From assembly GCA_964250765.1 (NCBI GenBank), contig CAXUHF010000012.1:1-64000 (forward strand): 64,000 nucleotides of DNA, given 5' to 3'. Under the pieces are notes generated by a model. It was given only the letters and a program-made list of their open reading frames with translations. It had not been told where the DNA came from and made no database searches. This DNA comes from JBBQVS01 sp964250765 (lineage in GTDB: Bacteria > Chloroflexota > Ktedonobacteria > Ktedonobacterales > Ktedonobacteraceae). Shown one piece after another: positions 1 through 8,132 of this stretch. Position 1 is the stretch's first letter. Every line of letters starts with the position of its first letter. A program made the translations under genes and the position numbers.

Positions 1-634
1 GACCTCTGGTAACAGACGCAGCGAAGCGGCCCTAATGACCGAACGGCTTCTTTCTATAACATTCTCTTCACGGTGATGTGCGTCGTCTCCTCTGCTTTGT
101 ACTCTTGCAGTTATATGCAATGTGATGTAGTTGAATGATAGCTGAGGCGTTCGACAAAATTGAGGTAAAGAACATGATACAGGCGTGAAAAAACTAGCCC
201 TCTTCTATATAATCTATAGAAGAGGGCTTTTTATATACTTTACAATTGAGAAGCGAAACTCTATAAAAAATGTGGATATTCGTATGTTCTTTCTGTACAG
301 GATTGTTACATAAAAATGCGCTATAGCATTTTTATCACTCAATCTCCCCATAATGACTATTTGGTGATGATTTTCGCGTTATCACTTGACAAACGATAAA
401 CATTGTGTTTACATTATACATAGCTACTTATTCTCATCTAAGGGAATACCTATGAAAACGATGTGTGACACATAAAAAGACGTACTATAACATTGCCCAT
501 ATTTATGTATGTACTTTGTTGATATCGTTTGTTATGATGGTAAGAGTCAATTGCAGGATTTACTGCTTGTCGATTGACACAACCCAAAAGGATGTATTCC
601 CCCTATCTATGTTTTTCTTACAGGAGGTATGCTC
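1..634. other. intergenic region without a recognisable gene
   Basis: No convincing reading frame is seen. The stretch holds a strong hairpin terminator at 196-236, then AT-rich DNA leading to the HTH gene at 635. A TTGACA box lies at 386-391, followed by a 6-3-6 palindrome, TAAACA-TTG-TGTTTA, at 397-411. That could be an operator for the small HTH protein downstream, but no good -10 box at proper spacing is visible and the start codon is over 200 bases away, so this is weak. The first 180 bases may hold the end of something upstream of the window, but I cannot identify it. Confidence 0.5.
196..236. terminator. intrinsic terminator, probably bidirectional
   Basis: A perfect 14-bp stem (196-209 with 215-228) has a 5-nt loop, a T-rich tract to the right and an A-rich tract to the left. 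It could therefore end transcription from either side. The gene it serves on the left is outside the window or not recognisable. Confidence 0.8.
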
Positions 635-892
635 ATGGCTCGTCGAAACACTATGGAAGTTCTCGCTAATGAGACAAGTACTGCGGATGTACAGCCAGTT
701 CAGCACGACGAATTGTTAACCGTACACGAGGTTGCACGTCGTCTACGCGTTGATGATACCACAGTGCGTCGCTGGATCAACAACGGTATTCTGGAAGCCA
801 TTACGCTTCCTCACAGTGGTAAACGTCGTGGATACCGTGTTAAGCAGTCAACCTTAACTGAATTGCTGAAAGCACCAGCCCTTCCAGCCTAA
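635..892 (+). CDS. small excisionase/MerR-type helix-turn-helix DNA-binding protein
   Basis: This 85-residue protein has a single HTH domain of the excisionase (MerR-like HTH_17) family. The pattern LLTVHEVARRLRVDDTTVRR followed by W-I-N-N-G-I-L is typical of the recognition helix and the wing start. A perfect AGGAGG at 622-627 is 7 bases before the ATG at 635 and only one base before another ATG at 629, so 635 is the likelier start. The N-terminal 25 residues are polar and probably unstructured. The gene stands alone: no integrase or phage gene is nearby, so it is more likely a small transcription regulator than a true excisionase. A 20-bp perfect hairpin follows it. Confidence 0.8.
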   Translation: MARRNTMEVLANETSTADVQPVQHDELLTVHEVARRLRVDDTTVRRWINNGILEAITLPHSGKRRGYRVKQSTLTELLKAPALPA

Positions 893-940
893 AGCTTCTA
901 TTCACACAATAAAAACAAGCCATCCCTAATTTTTTGAGTA

Positions 941-996
941 TCAGAGATGTCTCATATAACAAAATATAACGTTATATGAGACATCTCTGATTATAT
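941..996. terminator. perfect 20-bp hairpin, terminator-like
   Basis: The arms 941-960 and 971-990 are exactly complementary around a 10-base AT-rich loop. A weak T/A-rich tail follows on the plus strand. It lies 48 bases after the HTH gene stop. Confidence 0.7.
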
Positions 997-1039
997 ATAT
1001 AGACTTTTTACCCTAGAGGCTTGCTTTATAGCCGCATTC

Positions 1040-1939
1040 ATGGTTAAATGCCCCAATATGACAGAGGAATTTTCAAAACAGCAATATAACTATCGAGCAT
1101 TCGGAGAACTGATCGCAGGAGAAGACGCAGCCATTGATGTTGCAAAAGCAGCCCTTCTCATTGCAACTATTGAGTACCCTTCCCTCAATGCCGAACACTC
1201 TCTCGCCATACTCGATGCGCTCGCGTATCGAGTCCGTGTCATACTTAATCTTTCAGAGACTGACATATATCTTCCTGAGACGATTGCACCTCTCACTGTC
1301 ATTGATGCGATAAACAAGGTACTTTTTGAGCAAGAAGGCTTCCGAGGAAACGAGAGCGATTATTATAATCCAGATAATAGTTTTCTCAACAAAGTTCTTG
1401 AGCAACGTGTTGGCATACCCATCTCGCTTTCACTCCTTTATATGGAGATAGGAAAACGTGTCGGGTTGCTCATAGAAGGTATAGGTCTACCCTTCCATTT
1501 TGTCGTGCGCTGCACACTCCCTACAGAAATTCTTTACATTGATCCGTTTGAAGGCGGTTTGCTTTTAAGTGAGCAGGATTGCCGCGAGCGTATACGTCGC
1601 TTTTCCCATGGAAAGATGACTCGCTTAGCACGTCATTTATTCGAGCCAGTAAAGCCAAAACAACTGCTCGTACGGATGCTTGGCAATCTCAAAAATATTT
1701 ACCTGCATCAAGAAGACTATACGAAAGCATTGCTTGTAGCAAACTATATTCTCCTGCTCATTCCCGATGCAGTTCGTGAAGTACGAGATCGTGGTATCAT
1801 ACACCTTCAACTGAAACATTATGCAAAAGCGTTGCACGATCTCAAAACATATTTGAAACTTGAACCACAGGCCAGCGACCGTCATGAGATGCAGAATCAT
1901 ATTAAGACTATACAGCAGACAATTGCTATGATGAATTAG
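1040..1939 (+). CDS. SirB1-family protein (transglutaminase-like plus TPR)
   Basis: About 299 residues matching the SirB1/YchA (UPF0162) family. An N-terminal transglutaminase-like fold carries the family signature around N-S-F-L-N-K-V-L-E-Q-R-V-G-I-P-I-S-L-S-L (residues about 111-130) and F-H-F-V-V-R further on. C-terminal TPR-like helices contain Q-L-L-V-R-M-L-G-N-L-K-N-I-Y. The biochemical role of the family is not established; it has lost an obvious catalytic Cys triad. No clear ribosome-binding site is visible. ATG 1040 gives the longest protein and ATG 1058 (MTEEF) is equally plausible. It converges on the methyltransferase gene and their stop codons overlap by four bases. Confidence 0.85.
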   Translation: MVKCPNMTEEFSKQQYNYRAFGELIAGEDAAIDVAKAALLIATIEYPSLNAEHSLAILDALAYRVRVILNLSETDIYLPETIAPLTVIDAINKVLFEQEGFRGNESDYYNPDNSFLNKVLEQRVGIPISLSLLYMEIGKRVGLLIEGIGLPFHFVVRCTLPTEILYIDPFEGGLLLSEQDCRERIRRFSHGKMTRLARHLFEPVKPKQLLVRMLGNLKNIYLHQEDYTKALLVANYILLLIPDAVREVRDRGIIHLQLKHYAKALHDLKTYLKLEPQASDRHEMQNHIKTIQQTIAMMN

Positions 1940-2466
1940 AGTTTCAAAGACATTGCCGAATACATCTCATTCAAAAAACTGCTCGACCTTTTCTCCAGCA
2001 ATCGGGTCTCAACAAAACCATTTTTCCGTGCTAACACCTCCCATGTTTCATATGAGAACGGATAGGGAACCCACATATTGCCGCGATCAATATTGTATTC
2101 TACCAAGAGTAGCCTACCTCCTGGGCGCAAATAATTGGCAACGCGCTGTAGCACATCGTCTTTCTTGCGTACAAAGTGTAGCGAGTTTGCCATGACAACA
2201 CCATCGAGTTGTGGCAGATTCAGTGACCGTGTAAAGTCAGCCGTAACATATGTCACGTTCATTGCAGGTGCAAATTGACGCATTGCTTGTTCTTGTTGCC
2301 TCAATACGCTGCTATCTTTATCTATAGAGTAAATGCGCCCAGTTGGGCCGAGCAGTTCTGCGAGGGCAAGAGTGAAGGCTCCTGAACCTGAGCCGAGGTC
2401 AGCCCAGATACCGCCTAGTTCAGGAACGCCTTTACGTAAAAGATGTACATGGTCAGTATGGTTCAT
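1936..2466 (-). CDS. class I SAM-dependent methyltransferase
   Basis: A 176-residue Rossmann-fold methyltransferase. Motif I is D-L-G-S-G-S-G-A-F-T near residue 23, the acidic residue of motif II is in I-Y-S-I-D-K-D, and a later segment reads L-R-P-G-G-R-L-L-L-V-E-Y (post-III). This is the Methyltransf_11/25 type acting on an unknown, probably small, substrate. Its start ATG overlaps the stop of the MutS-like gene by four bases (ATGA), which suggests translational coupling and a two-gene operon. It runs tail to tail with the SirB1-type gene. Confidence 0.85.
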   Translation of the reverse strand: MNHTDHVHLLRKGVPELGGIWADLGSGSGAFTLALAELLGPTGRIYSIDKDSSVLRQQEQAMRQFAPAMNVTYVTADFTRSLNLPQLDGVVMANSLHFVRKKDDVLQRVANYLRPGGRLLLVEYNIDRGNMWVPYPFSYETWEVLARKNGFVETRLLEKRSSSFLNEMYSAMSLKL

Positions 2467-4319
2467 ACTCTTTCCCCTATCTCGTCAACGGGTAAGCCTT
2501 CGAGTTGCATAATTTTGAGGGCGTTGGTGGTAGGCGAAGGACCGGAGCGTATATGATAGTCAAAGACCATCTCGCCATTCATCACATCCTCTTTAAAATG
2601 ATAGTTTGTGACGCCAGGAAGCGTGTTCGCAAGAGTTACAAGTTCAAGGTCATGTGTCGAAATGCAGCCAAGACAATTTCTTCCAACAAGCGCATGGACA
2701 AAAGAGCGACTACCAATCAAACGTTCACGATTGTTTGTACCCTTGAATATCTCGTCTATAAGAAAGAATAGTGGATAGCCCTCTTGCTGAAGTTCCGTGA
2801 GCAGTGCTTTGAGTCGTCGCACCTCCGCATAGAAGTAAGAATAGCCGTCTGTCACCGAATCGCTCACCTTAATACAGGTAAACACTCTGAATAGCGTTGT
2901 GGAAAACGTAGTGGCATTGACAGGTCCACCCGCAAAAGCCAGACAGAGATTGATACCAAGTGTACGTAGAAAGGTACTCTTGCCAGACATATTTGAGCCG
3001 GTGATAATCACAACTTCACCGCTTTTATAGAATGTAAAATCGTTTGTCACCTTCTGCTCATCCGCTAGTAAGGGATGTCCCAATGCAGTAGCCTCGAAGA
3101 GAGCATGTCGGTCTGTTACATTTGCAGTAACATTAGGAAACGTATACATTGGGTTCAGGTAGGCGAACGAGGCAAGCGAGTTCAACGCCTCTAACTCAAA
3201 CCACACATCGAGCCATTGTGGAAGATATGCAGCGATTTGGACTTTGTAGCGTCTCAAACGATAGGCACAATAGTTGTCCCACGGCACAAGTGCATTGATC
3301 GGCAACCAGAGATACGGGTTTTTCGCCAGTGTTGCGGCATTCGCAATTCTGGCAAGACCTTTGAGAAGTTGCGAGGGACGATGCTCTTGATCTACAAAAA
3401 ATGGTTCACATAATGTTCTCAAACGAGATTTAGCACTATACGGATATTTTTCCAGGTACTCGAACACGGTGCTGGTGGTGGCAAAGGCATCACGTAGATA
3501 GTAGGCATCTTCAAACACATCACCGCGTATCTTCTTCGTGTTCAGAAAAAGAAACAGCGAACACAATAGCGAAGCAATCCATAATGGAGACAAGAGACCA
3601 ACAACATTCAATATTGCTAGTACAAGTGTGAGCACGCACAGCGCGATAGATACCCATAGCAAAGTAGGCAACGCTGCGGTCCCGTTCATTTGGTTTAGCC
3701 ATGTGGTCAGACGATTCCCTTCCAACTGCTCAGCTATTTGACGTGACGCGAGCAATGATTTGAGAGTGAGTTTGTCACGAAATCGTGTGAGTGGTACTAA
3801 TTCACGTACCAACGCTTGTCTGCTATAAGTTGTATTCATATCAGGAGATGTCGTCAGCAACCATTTATGAAGACGCCTTGTTCCCTCACCTGATACAGCA
3901 GTATTCAACAAACGATGTAGAGAGCGTTCGCCCGTGATATCAAGATCGGACTCGAAGGGATGTCCGGTTTGGAGTGCTGTTACAGGGACAGCAGGAATGA
4001 CGCTCCAATCAAGGCGCATACGCGCAATATGTGTAGATTTGATATACGACCAGACGTTGTGACGTACAATGCTTCTGTCGATCTTGCCTTGGAAGTACGC
4101 GACAACAGAAAACGTGATTATAGCGAGCAAGGCAAGTGTTATCGCAAGCCACCATCGTGCTACTACATATCCCACGATAGCTAGCACAATACCACCAAAG
4201 AAAATTGCTACACGCGTCCACGAATAGCGATTGCTACGTTGATCGAGTATTTTGATCCGTCTTGTGAGACGCGAAATTTGTCGTTCGAGAGCTTCTATAC
4301 GCTCTTGTTTTGTCATCAC
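2463..4319 (-). CDS. membrane-anchored MutS-related ATPase
   Basis: This 618-residue protein has a MutS-type core and ATPase but lacks the MutS mismatch-recognition domain I. Walker A is G-S-N-M-S-G-K-S-T-F-L-R-T (about residue 435) and the Walker B/D-loop region is F-L-I-D-E-I-F-K-G-T-N-N-R-E-R. Hydrophobic spans at about residues 33-75 and 215-255 predict transmembrane helices, preceded by a short N-terminal coiled coil. Such MutS-like membrane proteins occur in Bacteroidetes and Chloroflexota; their job is not settled and need not be mismatch repair. A GTG at 4319 is followed directly by an ATG at 4316, with AAGGA about 9-12 bases upstream, so either could start. It overlaps the methyltransferase gene by four bases. 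Confidence 0.85.
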   Translation of the reverse strand: MMTKQERIEALERQISRLTRRIKILDQRSNRYSWTRVAIFFGGIVLAIVGYVVARWWLAITLALLAIITFSVVAYFQGKIDRSIVRHNVWSYIKSTHIARMRLDWSVIPAVPVTALQTGHPFESDLDITGERSLHRLLNTAVSGEGTRRLHKWLLTTSPDMNTTYSRQALVRELVPLTRFRDKLTLKSLLASRQIAEQLEGNRLTTWLNQMNGTAALPTLLWVSIALCVLTLVLAILNVVGLLSPLWIASLLCSLFLFLNTKKIRGDVFEDAYYLRDAFATTSTVFEYLEKYPYSAKSRLRTLCEPFFVDQEHRPSQLLKGLARIANAATLAKNPYLWLPINALVPWDNYCAYRLRRYKVQIAAYLPQWLDVWFELEALNSLASFAYLNPMYTFPNVTANVTDRHALFEATALGHPLLADEQKVTNDFTFYKSGEVVIITGSNMSGKSTFLRTLGINLCLAFAGGPVNATTFSTTLFRVFTCIKVSDSVTDGYSYFYAEVRRLKALLTELQQEGYPLFFLIDEIFKGTNNRERLIGSRSFVHALVGRNCLGCISTHDLELVTLANTLPGVTNYHFKEDVMNGEMVFDYHIRSGPSPTTNALKIMQLEGLPVDEIGERV

Positions 4320-4365
4320 AATAGTATTTCCTTCTGTATAGGTCTGATTTTAGGGCATAACATCT

Positions 4366-4435
4366 GTAGGGACCGATTTATCGCGTCCTTTTGGGCGATT
4401 GACCGCCAACAAGGACGTAATAAATCGGTCCCCAC
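4366..4435. repeat. intergenic inverted repeat, family B (short form)
   Basis: The left arm starts GTAGGGACCGATTTATCGC and the right arm ends AATCGGTCCCCAC. The copy is 70 bp and slightly decayed. It lies just upstream of the MutS-like gene and about 250 bases before the SDR gene. The same arm, with ATGTATCGC, recurs at 19095, 20511, 48568 and 56748. Confidence 0.85.
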
Positions 4436-4573
4436 AGATAGCGTATCATCCTATTTATCATAGACGATAATTAGACCCATACAACCCCTCTTATCATAAC
4501 TCTATTTGCTTTGGTGGGCAAGAAGGTAGCAACGCAACATTCCAAAAGCGTATCATGGTGAGAGTTAGAGGCT

Positions 4574-4638
4574 GGGAGACCGCAAGGGTCTCCCCTACAC
4601 ATTAACTCTACATGTAGGGGAGACCCTTGCGGTCTTCC
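4574..4638. repeat. intergenic inverted repeat, family C
   Basis: The 26-bp arms at 4574-4599 and 4613-4638 are complementary with one mismatch. The right arm begins TGTAGGGGAGACCCTTGC. Unlike the other families, the GTAGGGG ends face the loop. The element sits 44 bases before the SDR start, so it may lie in that gene's 5' region. The rest of 4320-4681 holds no gene that I can support. Confidence 0.85.
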
Positions 4639-4681
4639 TACTGACAGGAAAGAATCATTGTGAGAAAGGGTACCTATTTTT

Positions 4682-5449
4682 ATGGAACTGACAAACAAAG
4701 GTGTTTTCATTTCGGGTGGAGCGTCGGGCTTAGGAGCCGCATGTGCCCGACTTTTGACACAATCTGGAGCAAAAGTGGTCATAGCCGACCTGAATAGCGA
4801 ATTGGGCGAGGGTCTTGCGAAAGAGTTAGGTGGCTCAACACGTTTCGTGAGGACGGACGTTACAAATGAAGAAAGCACGCAGGCCGCGATTAAAGCTGCT
4901 GTTGACGCTCTTGGAAGCCTGCACGTTACGATCAACTGTGCAGGTATTGGCAATGCAGAGCGCGTAATAGGGAAAAATGGTCCTGCAAGTCTAGCTGGCT
5001 TCACAAAGGTTATTCAGGTCAACCTGATTGGCACATTCAACGTGATACGTCTTGCTGCTACTGCAATGGCTGAAAACTCACCGGAGGGCGATGATGAACG
5101 CGGGGTGATTATCAACACGGCCTCAGTTGCAGCATTTGATGGTCAGATTGGGCAGGCAGCCTATTCAGCCTCTAAAGGTGGCATCGTGGGCATGACATTG
5201 CCTATCGCGCGTGACCTTGCACGTAGCGGTATTCGCGTGATGACGATTGCGCCCGGACTGTTCGATACTCCACTGCTGGCAGGCTTACCGGAACCCGCGC
5301 GCCAGTCGCTCGGTCAACAGGTTCCCTTTCCATCACGCCTCGGACAGCCCAGCGAATACGCAGCCTTGGCGAAACATATTATCGAGAATCCGATGCTGAA
5401 CGGCGAAGTTATACGGCTGGATGGTGCGATAAGGATGGCTCCTAAATAA
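4682..5449 (+). CDS. SDR-family 3-hydroxyacyl-CoA dehydrogenase-like oxidoreductase
   Basis: A classical short-chain dehydrogenase of 255 residues. The NAD-binding motif is G-G-A-S-G-L-G near residue 12, with an acidic residue in V-I-A-D-L-N that favours NAD. The structural N-C-A-G motif is near residue 88, the catalytic Ser is in I-N-T-A-S-V-A, and Y-S-A-S-K is near residue 162. The overall pattern, with A-P-G-L-F-D-T-P-L and the closing N-G-E-V-I-R-L-D-G-A-I-R-M, resembles type II 3-hydroxyacyl-CoA dehydrogenase (HSD17B10-like), which oxidises short-chain hydroxyacyl-CoA. The substrate is inferred from family resemblance only. It is a single gene, with a hairpin following. Confidence 0.88.
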   Translation: MELTNKGVFISGGASGLGAACARLLTQSGAKVVIADLNSELGEGLAKELGGSTRFVRTDVTNEESTQAAIKAAVDALGSLHVTINCAGIGNAERVIGKNGPASLAGFTKVIQVNLIGTFNVIRLAATAMAENSPEGDDERGVIINTASVAAFDGQIGQAAYSASKGGIVGMTLPIARDLARSGIRVMTIAPGLFDTPLLAGLPEPARQSLGQQVPFPSRLGQPSEYAALAKHIIENPMLNGEVIRLDGAIRMAPK

Positions 5450-5471
5450 GCTCTTCAATTAAGGCTTTTAT

Positions 5472-5509
5472 GAGGGGAAGCCTATCTGTTAGCTAATAGG
5501 CTCCCTCTC
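5472..5509 (+). terminator. probable terminator after the SDR gene
   Basis: An imperfect stem pairs GAGGG-AAGCCTAT with ATAGGCT-CCCTC around a 10-base loop. It lies 22 bases after the stop. The T tract is poor, so confidence is moderate. Confidence 0.55.
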
Positions 5510-5687
5510 ATCATTTGCTGTGGAGTAGGGTAACACAACGAAGTGTAATTTGCTTGGTTAAGAAATCAGGCATATTGCAAACTTGCTTGCGTAATGCGTC
5601 CATTGTTCATCATAAAATTCGTAGACCCATTGCCACAGGAAGTTAAGAGCACGAGAGGGAGTACGCATACCATGAATGGAACGAGCT

Positions 5688-6062
5688 TTATCCAAAAAGC
5701 AGCATATTCTTCCTTCTGTTGCTGGGAAGCGAGACACCGTATTTTCTGTACGTATTCTTCTCCTTACCATTGCAGTGGTTGCTTATCCCTGTAAAAGCCG
5801 CATTGTTGACAAGCGCATCAATGTCAACATTTTGCTGCTGTAGAGAAGTAAAACATTGCGTGATGCTTTCTGGTTGGCTCACATCCAGTTGTACTGCTGT
5901 CACTCGTAAGCCTTGCTGCTGAAGTTCATGCGCTACACGCTCTCCTTCTCTAAGGTCTCTACTGCCTAGAAAGACCTGCAATCCTGCTTCGGCCAGTTGA
6001 CGGCATACTGCAAAACCTATTCCTCGATTGGCCCCTGTCACAAGCGCAATTCTACTCACCAT
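5688..6062 (-). pseudogene. truncated SDR-family oxidoreductase
   Basis: The first 110 or so residues are a good SDR N-terminus: V-T-G-A-N-R-G-I-G for cofactor binding, a D-V-S-Q region and the L-V-N-N-A-A motif. After A-F-T-G-I the protein turns into unrelated sequence and stops, so the catalytic Ser and YxxxK half is missing. A working SDR needs about 230-250 residues. No missing half is recognisable in 5450-5687 in any frame. The ATG at 6062 has a GAGAGG site upstream. It overlaps the remains of a SnoaL-like gene and belongs to a decaying cluster with that gene and the TetR fragment. Confidence 0.75.
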
Positions 6063-6280
6063 AGGTATTCCTCTCGTCACGCGCCCATATTGGGGTCATT
6101 GTGATGGCAGAGATACGCCATCCATCTGCTTGCTTCTCTAACGTATAGTGATACCGTCCTCCCAATATCCACAAGGACGGTGGTTAATACATTCCATTCA
6201 TGCCGATCAGCCAGGACAGCCATTGCAATAGTTGTAGCGATAATCTGTTGCTGATCGGTTACTTCTTGCTCGGTATTCAT
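6053..6280 (-). pseudogene. SnoaL/NTF2-like protein, internally deleted and frameshifted
   Basis: The start reads M-N-T-E-Q-E-V-T-D-Q-Q-Q-I with A-D-R-H-E-W-N, the usual first helix of a SnoaL-like (NTF2-fold) protein. Near 6170 the reading frame is lost. In another minus-strand frame (down to a TAG at 6053-6055) I read G-R-Y-H-Y-T-L-E-K then A-D-G-W-R-I-S-A-I-T-M-T-P-I-W, which is the usual last two strands of the same fold. About 60-70 residues of the middle are absent. The intact gene would have been about 130 residues and overlapped the SDR start by about ten bases, as in an operon. Confidence 0.75.
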
Positions 6281-6325
6281 TGGTTGTGATCCTTCAGATT
6301 TGCTGTCTTGTAACGTCTTGCCAAA

Positions 6326-6724
6326 ATGCTTAGCAACGGCTTGTACTGCTATCGTTATTTGTGGTTCAAGATCATAAAAGAGCGCATACTAAATGCTACC
6401 CTGAAACTGCTGACGGAACGTGGCTATCTCGACCTGTCGATTGAAGCAGTTGCGGCTCAAGCCTCTGTAAGTAAGCGGAGTATTTATTTGCGCTACAGCA
6501 CAAAGACAATGCTTGCAACCGTTGCATTAGCGAGCATCTGGAATACAACTGAAGCACCTGACTCTGGCTCAACCTATATTGATTTCATTGCTGATTTGTT
6601 GCGAGGTCCCTACTATGCTCGTATCCTAAGTGGATTACCAATACCCGACGATTTTCAACAACAAGTCGTGAAGGGCGTATGGCGCATCATCTGTACATCT
6701 GGTGGTATCATACAAAGTGAATAA
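6326..6724 (+). pseudogene. truncated TetR-family regulator
   Basis: An N-terminal TetR HTH is clear: I-L-N-A-T-L-K-L-L-T-E-R-G-Y with S-I-E-A-V-A-A-Q-A-S-V-S-K-R-S-I-Y. The remaining 60 residues are too short for the ligand-binding domain; the family is usually near 190 residues. There is no convincing start site, and the first 15 residues look like read-through of non-coding DNA. The gene diverges from the SnoaL and SDR remnants, the classical layout of a TetR gene and its target operon. It could still make a short DNA-binding protein, but a relic is more likely. Confidence 0.65.
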
Positions 6725-6756
6725 CTCTTTGTCTAATGTAGGAAAAAAGGAAGGCA

Positions 6757-8019
6757 ATGACTGAGACATATACATCGGAAAAGAATTGGGCTGGCAACTA
6801 CATGTATCGAGCGGAGAAACTGCACCGGCCGACAACGATTGAACAGGTGCAGGAAATCGTCGCCAATGCATCTAGCGTACATGTGTTAGGCTCACGACAC
6901 TCATTCAACGACATTGCCGACTCCTCAGAACTGATATCGCTCGAAAACCTGCCCGCTAACGTGGTCATCAACTCCGAAGCACAATCGGTCTCCTTGAGTG
7001 GAGGAGTGAAGTACGGCAATCTAGCTAAGATATTGAACGCCGAGGGGGTAGCCTTGCACAACCTCGCGTCTCTGCCCCACATCTCCGTCGCGGGTGCTGT
7101 GGCGACGGCGACGCATGGCTCTGGCATTACGAATGGCAACCTCGCAACCGCAGTCGCGGGTCTGGAGCTTGTAACATCTAGTGGTGAGATTCTCAAGGCA
7201 TCCAGAGGCGACCCCGACTTTGACGGTCTGGTGGTCGGGCTTGGTGCTCTCGGTGCAGTCACCCGCATCACCCTGGATATGCAGCCAGCTTACGAGGTGA
7301 AGCAAAGGGTATTTGAAGGTCTTAGCTGGCAGGCTCTCTACGATCACTTCGATGAGATCACCTCGTGCGGCTACAGCGTCAGCGTCTTCACGCGCTGGGG
7401 CAAGATGAATGAGATGGTATGGGTCAAGAGCCGCATGGCTGAACTGGACCGGATTGAGGGAGAATTCTTCGGCGCGGTTGCAGCAACAGTGAATCGGCAT
7501 CCAATTTTTGAACATGATCCAACCGCTTGTACACCGCAGCTAGGTCGCCCCGGTCTCTGGTCTGATCGCTTACCACATTTCCGCATGGACTACACACCTA
7601 GCGATGGCGAAGAAATTCAGTCGGAGTACCTCCTCCCACGTCGGCATGCTGTAGAGGCCATAGAAGCTGTGCGTGGTCTCGCAGATAAAATGCGCCCCAT
7701 CCTTCTGGTGAGCGAGATTCGCCGGGTGGCTGCGGATCGACTATGGATGAGTATGAACTACGAGCAAGACTCCGTCGGCATCCACTTTACGTGGAGGCGC
7801 GAGCCAGATGCGGTCCAGGAGATGGTCGCCCAGATTGAGGACGCGCTTGCTCCGTTCAGAGCACGCCCACATTGGGGCAAGGTCTTTCATGCGGACGCAG
7901 TAGCAATCGCTCCGCTCTACAAGCACCATTCCGACTTCGTTCGCCTGGCGGAGCGGCTCGACCCGCGCGGTGCCTTCCGCAATACGTGGTTGAGGGATCG
8001 TGTGTTTGGGAACAAGTGA
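6757..8019 (+). CDS. FAD-dependent alditol/xylitol oxidase-like enzyme
   Basis: A 420-residue VAO-type flavoprotein, close in length and pattern to alditol oxidase (AldO) of Streptomyces. The N-terminal FAD domain has V-L-G-S-R-H-S-F-N-D-I-A-D, whose His48 corresponds to the histidine that carries covalent FAD in AldO. It also has A-T-A-T-H-G-S-G and L-G-A-L-G-A-V-T-R. The C-terminal half is the ALO (D-arabinono-lactone oxidase) domain, ending in P-R-G-A-F-R-N-T-W. Family members oxidise the terminal hydroxyl of sugar alcohols and release hydrogen peroxide. A GGAAGG site lies before the ATG. It follows the TetR relic by 32 bases and is more GC-rich than its neighbours, which may indicate transfer. 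Confidence 0.88.
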   Translation: MTETYTSEKNWAGNYMYRAEKLHRPTTIEQVQEIVANASSVHVLGSRHSFNDIADSSELISLENLPANVVINSEAQSVSLSGGVKYGNLAKILNAEGVALHNLASLPHISVAGAVATATHGSGITNGNLATAVAGLELVTSSGEILKASRGDPDFDGLVVGLGALGAVTRITLDMQPAYEVKQRVFEGLSWQALYDHFDEITSCGYSVSVFTRWGKMNEMVWVKSRMAELDRIEGEFFGAVAATVNRHPIFEHDPTACTPQLGRPGLWSDRLPHFRMDYTPSDGEEIQSEYLLPRRHAVEAIEAVRGLADKMRPILLVSEIRRVAADRLWMSMNYEQDSVGIHFTWRREPDAVQEMVAQIEDALAPFRARPHWGKVFHADAVAIAPLYKHHSDFVRLAERLDPRGAFRNTWLRDRVFGNK

Positions 8020-8045
8020 CGCAGCTCAAAGCAGTAGAAAACCCT

Positions 8046-8107
8046 AAAATAGAATAGATGATGTATTCAGTTACCTGCGTGACTAAGTACATCACCTATT
8101 CTATTTT
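8046..8107. terminator. bidirectional terminator between converging genes
   Basis: The 20-bp arms 8046-8065 and 8088-8107 are complementary with one mismatch. The outer ends are A-rich on the left and T-rich on the right. The hairpin lies between the oxidase stop (8019) and the mntH stop (8133), so it can serve both. Confidence 0.75.
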
Positions 8108-8132
8108 GTCATTGCTTTTAATGAAATGTTTC

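Noticed and set aside
465..719. Reading frame of 84 residues on the plus strand before the HTH gene
   Set aside because: It overlaps the well-supported HTH gene in another frame, has no ribosome-binding site and no family-like composition.
4471..5004. Antisense frame of 177 residues across a family C repeat and the SDR gene
   Set aside because: It is the shadow of the SDR coding strand joined to the repeat; it contains no domain and its start region is palindromic DNA.
5558..5770. Minus-strand frame as a possible C-terminal half of the broken SDR
   Set aside because: I read all three frames here; none shows the YxxxK or C-terminal SDR pattern.
7021..7515. Antisense frames of 157-164 residues over the alditol oxidase gene
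   Set aside because: They are shadows of a GC-rich gene with a clear FAD-binding domain on the plus strand.
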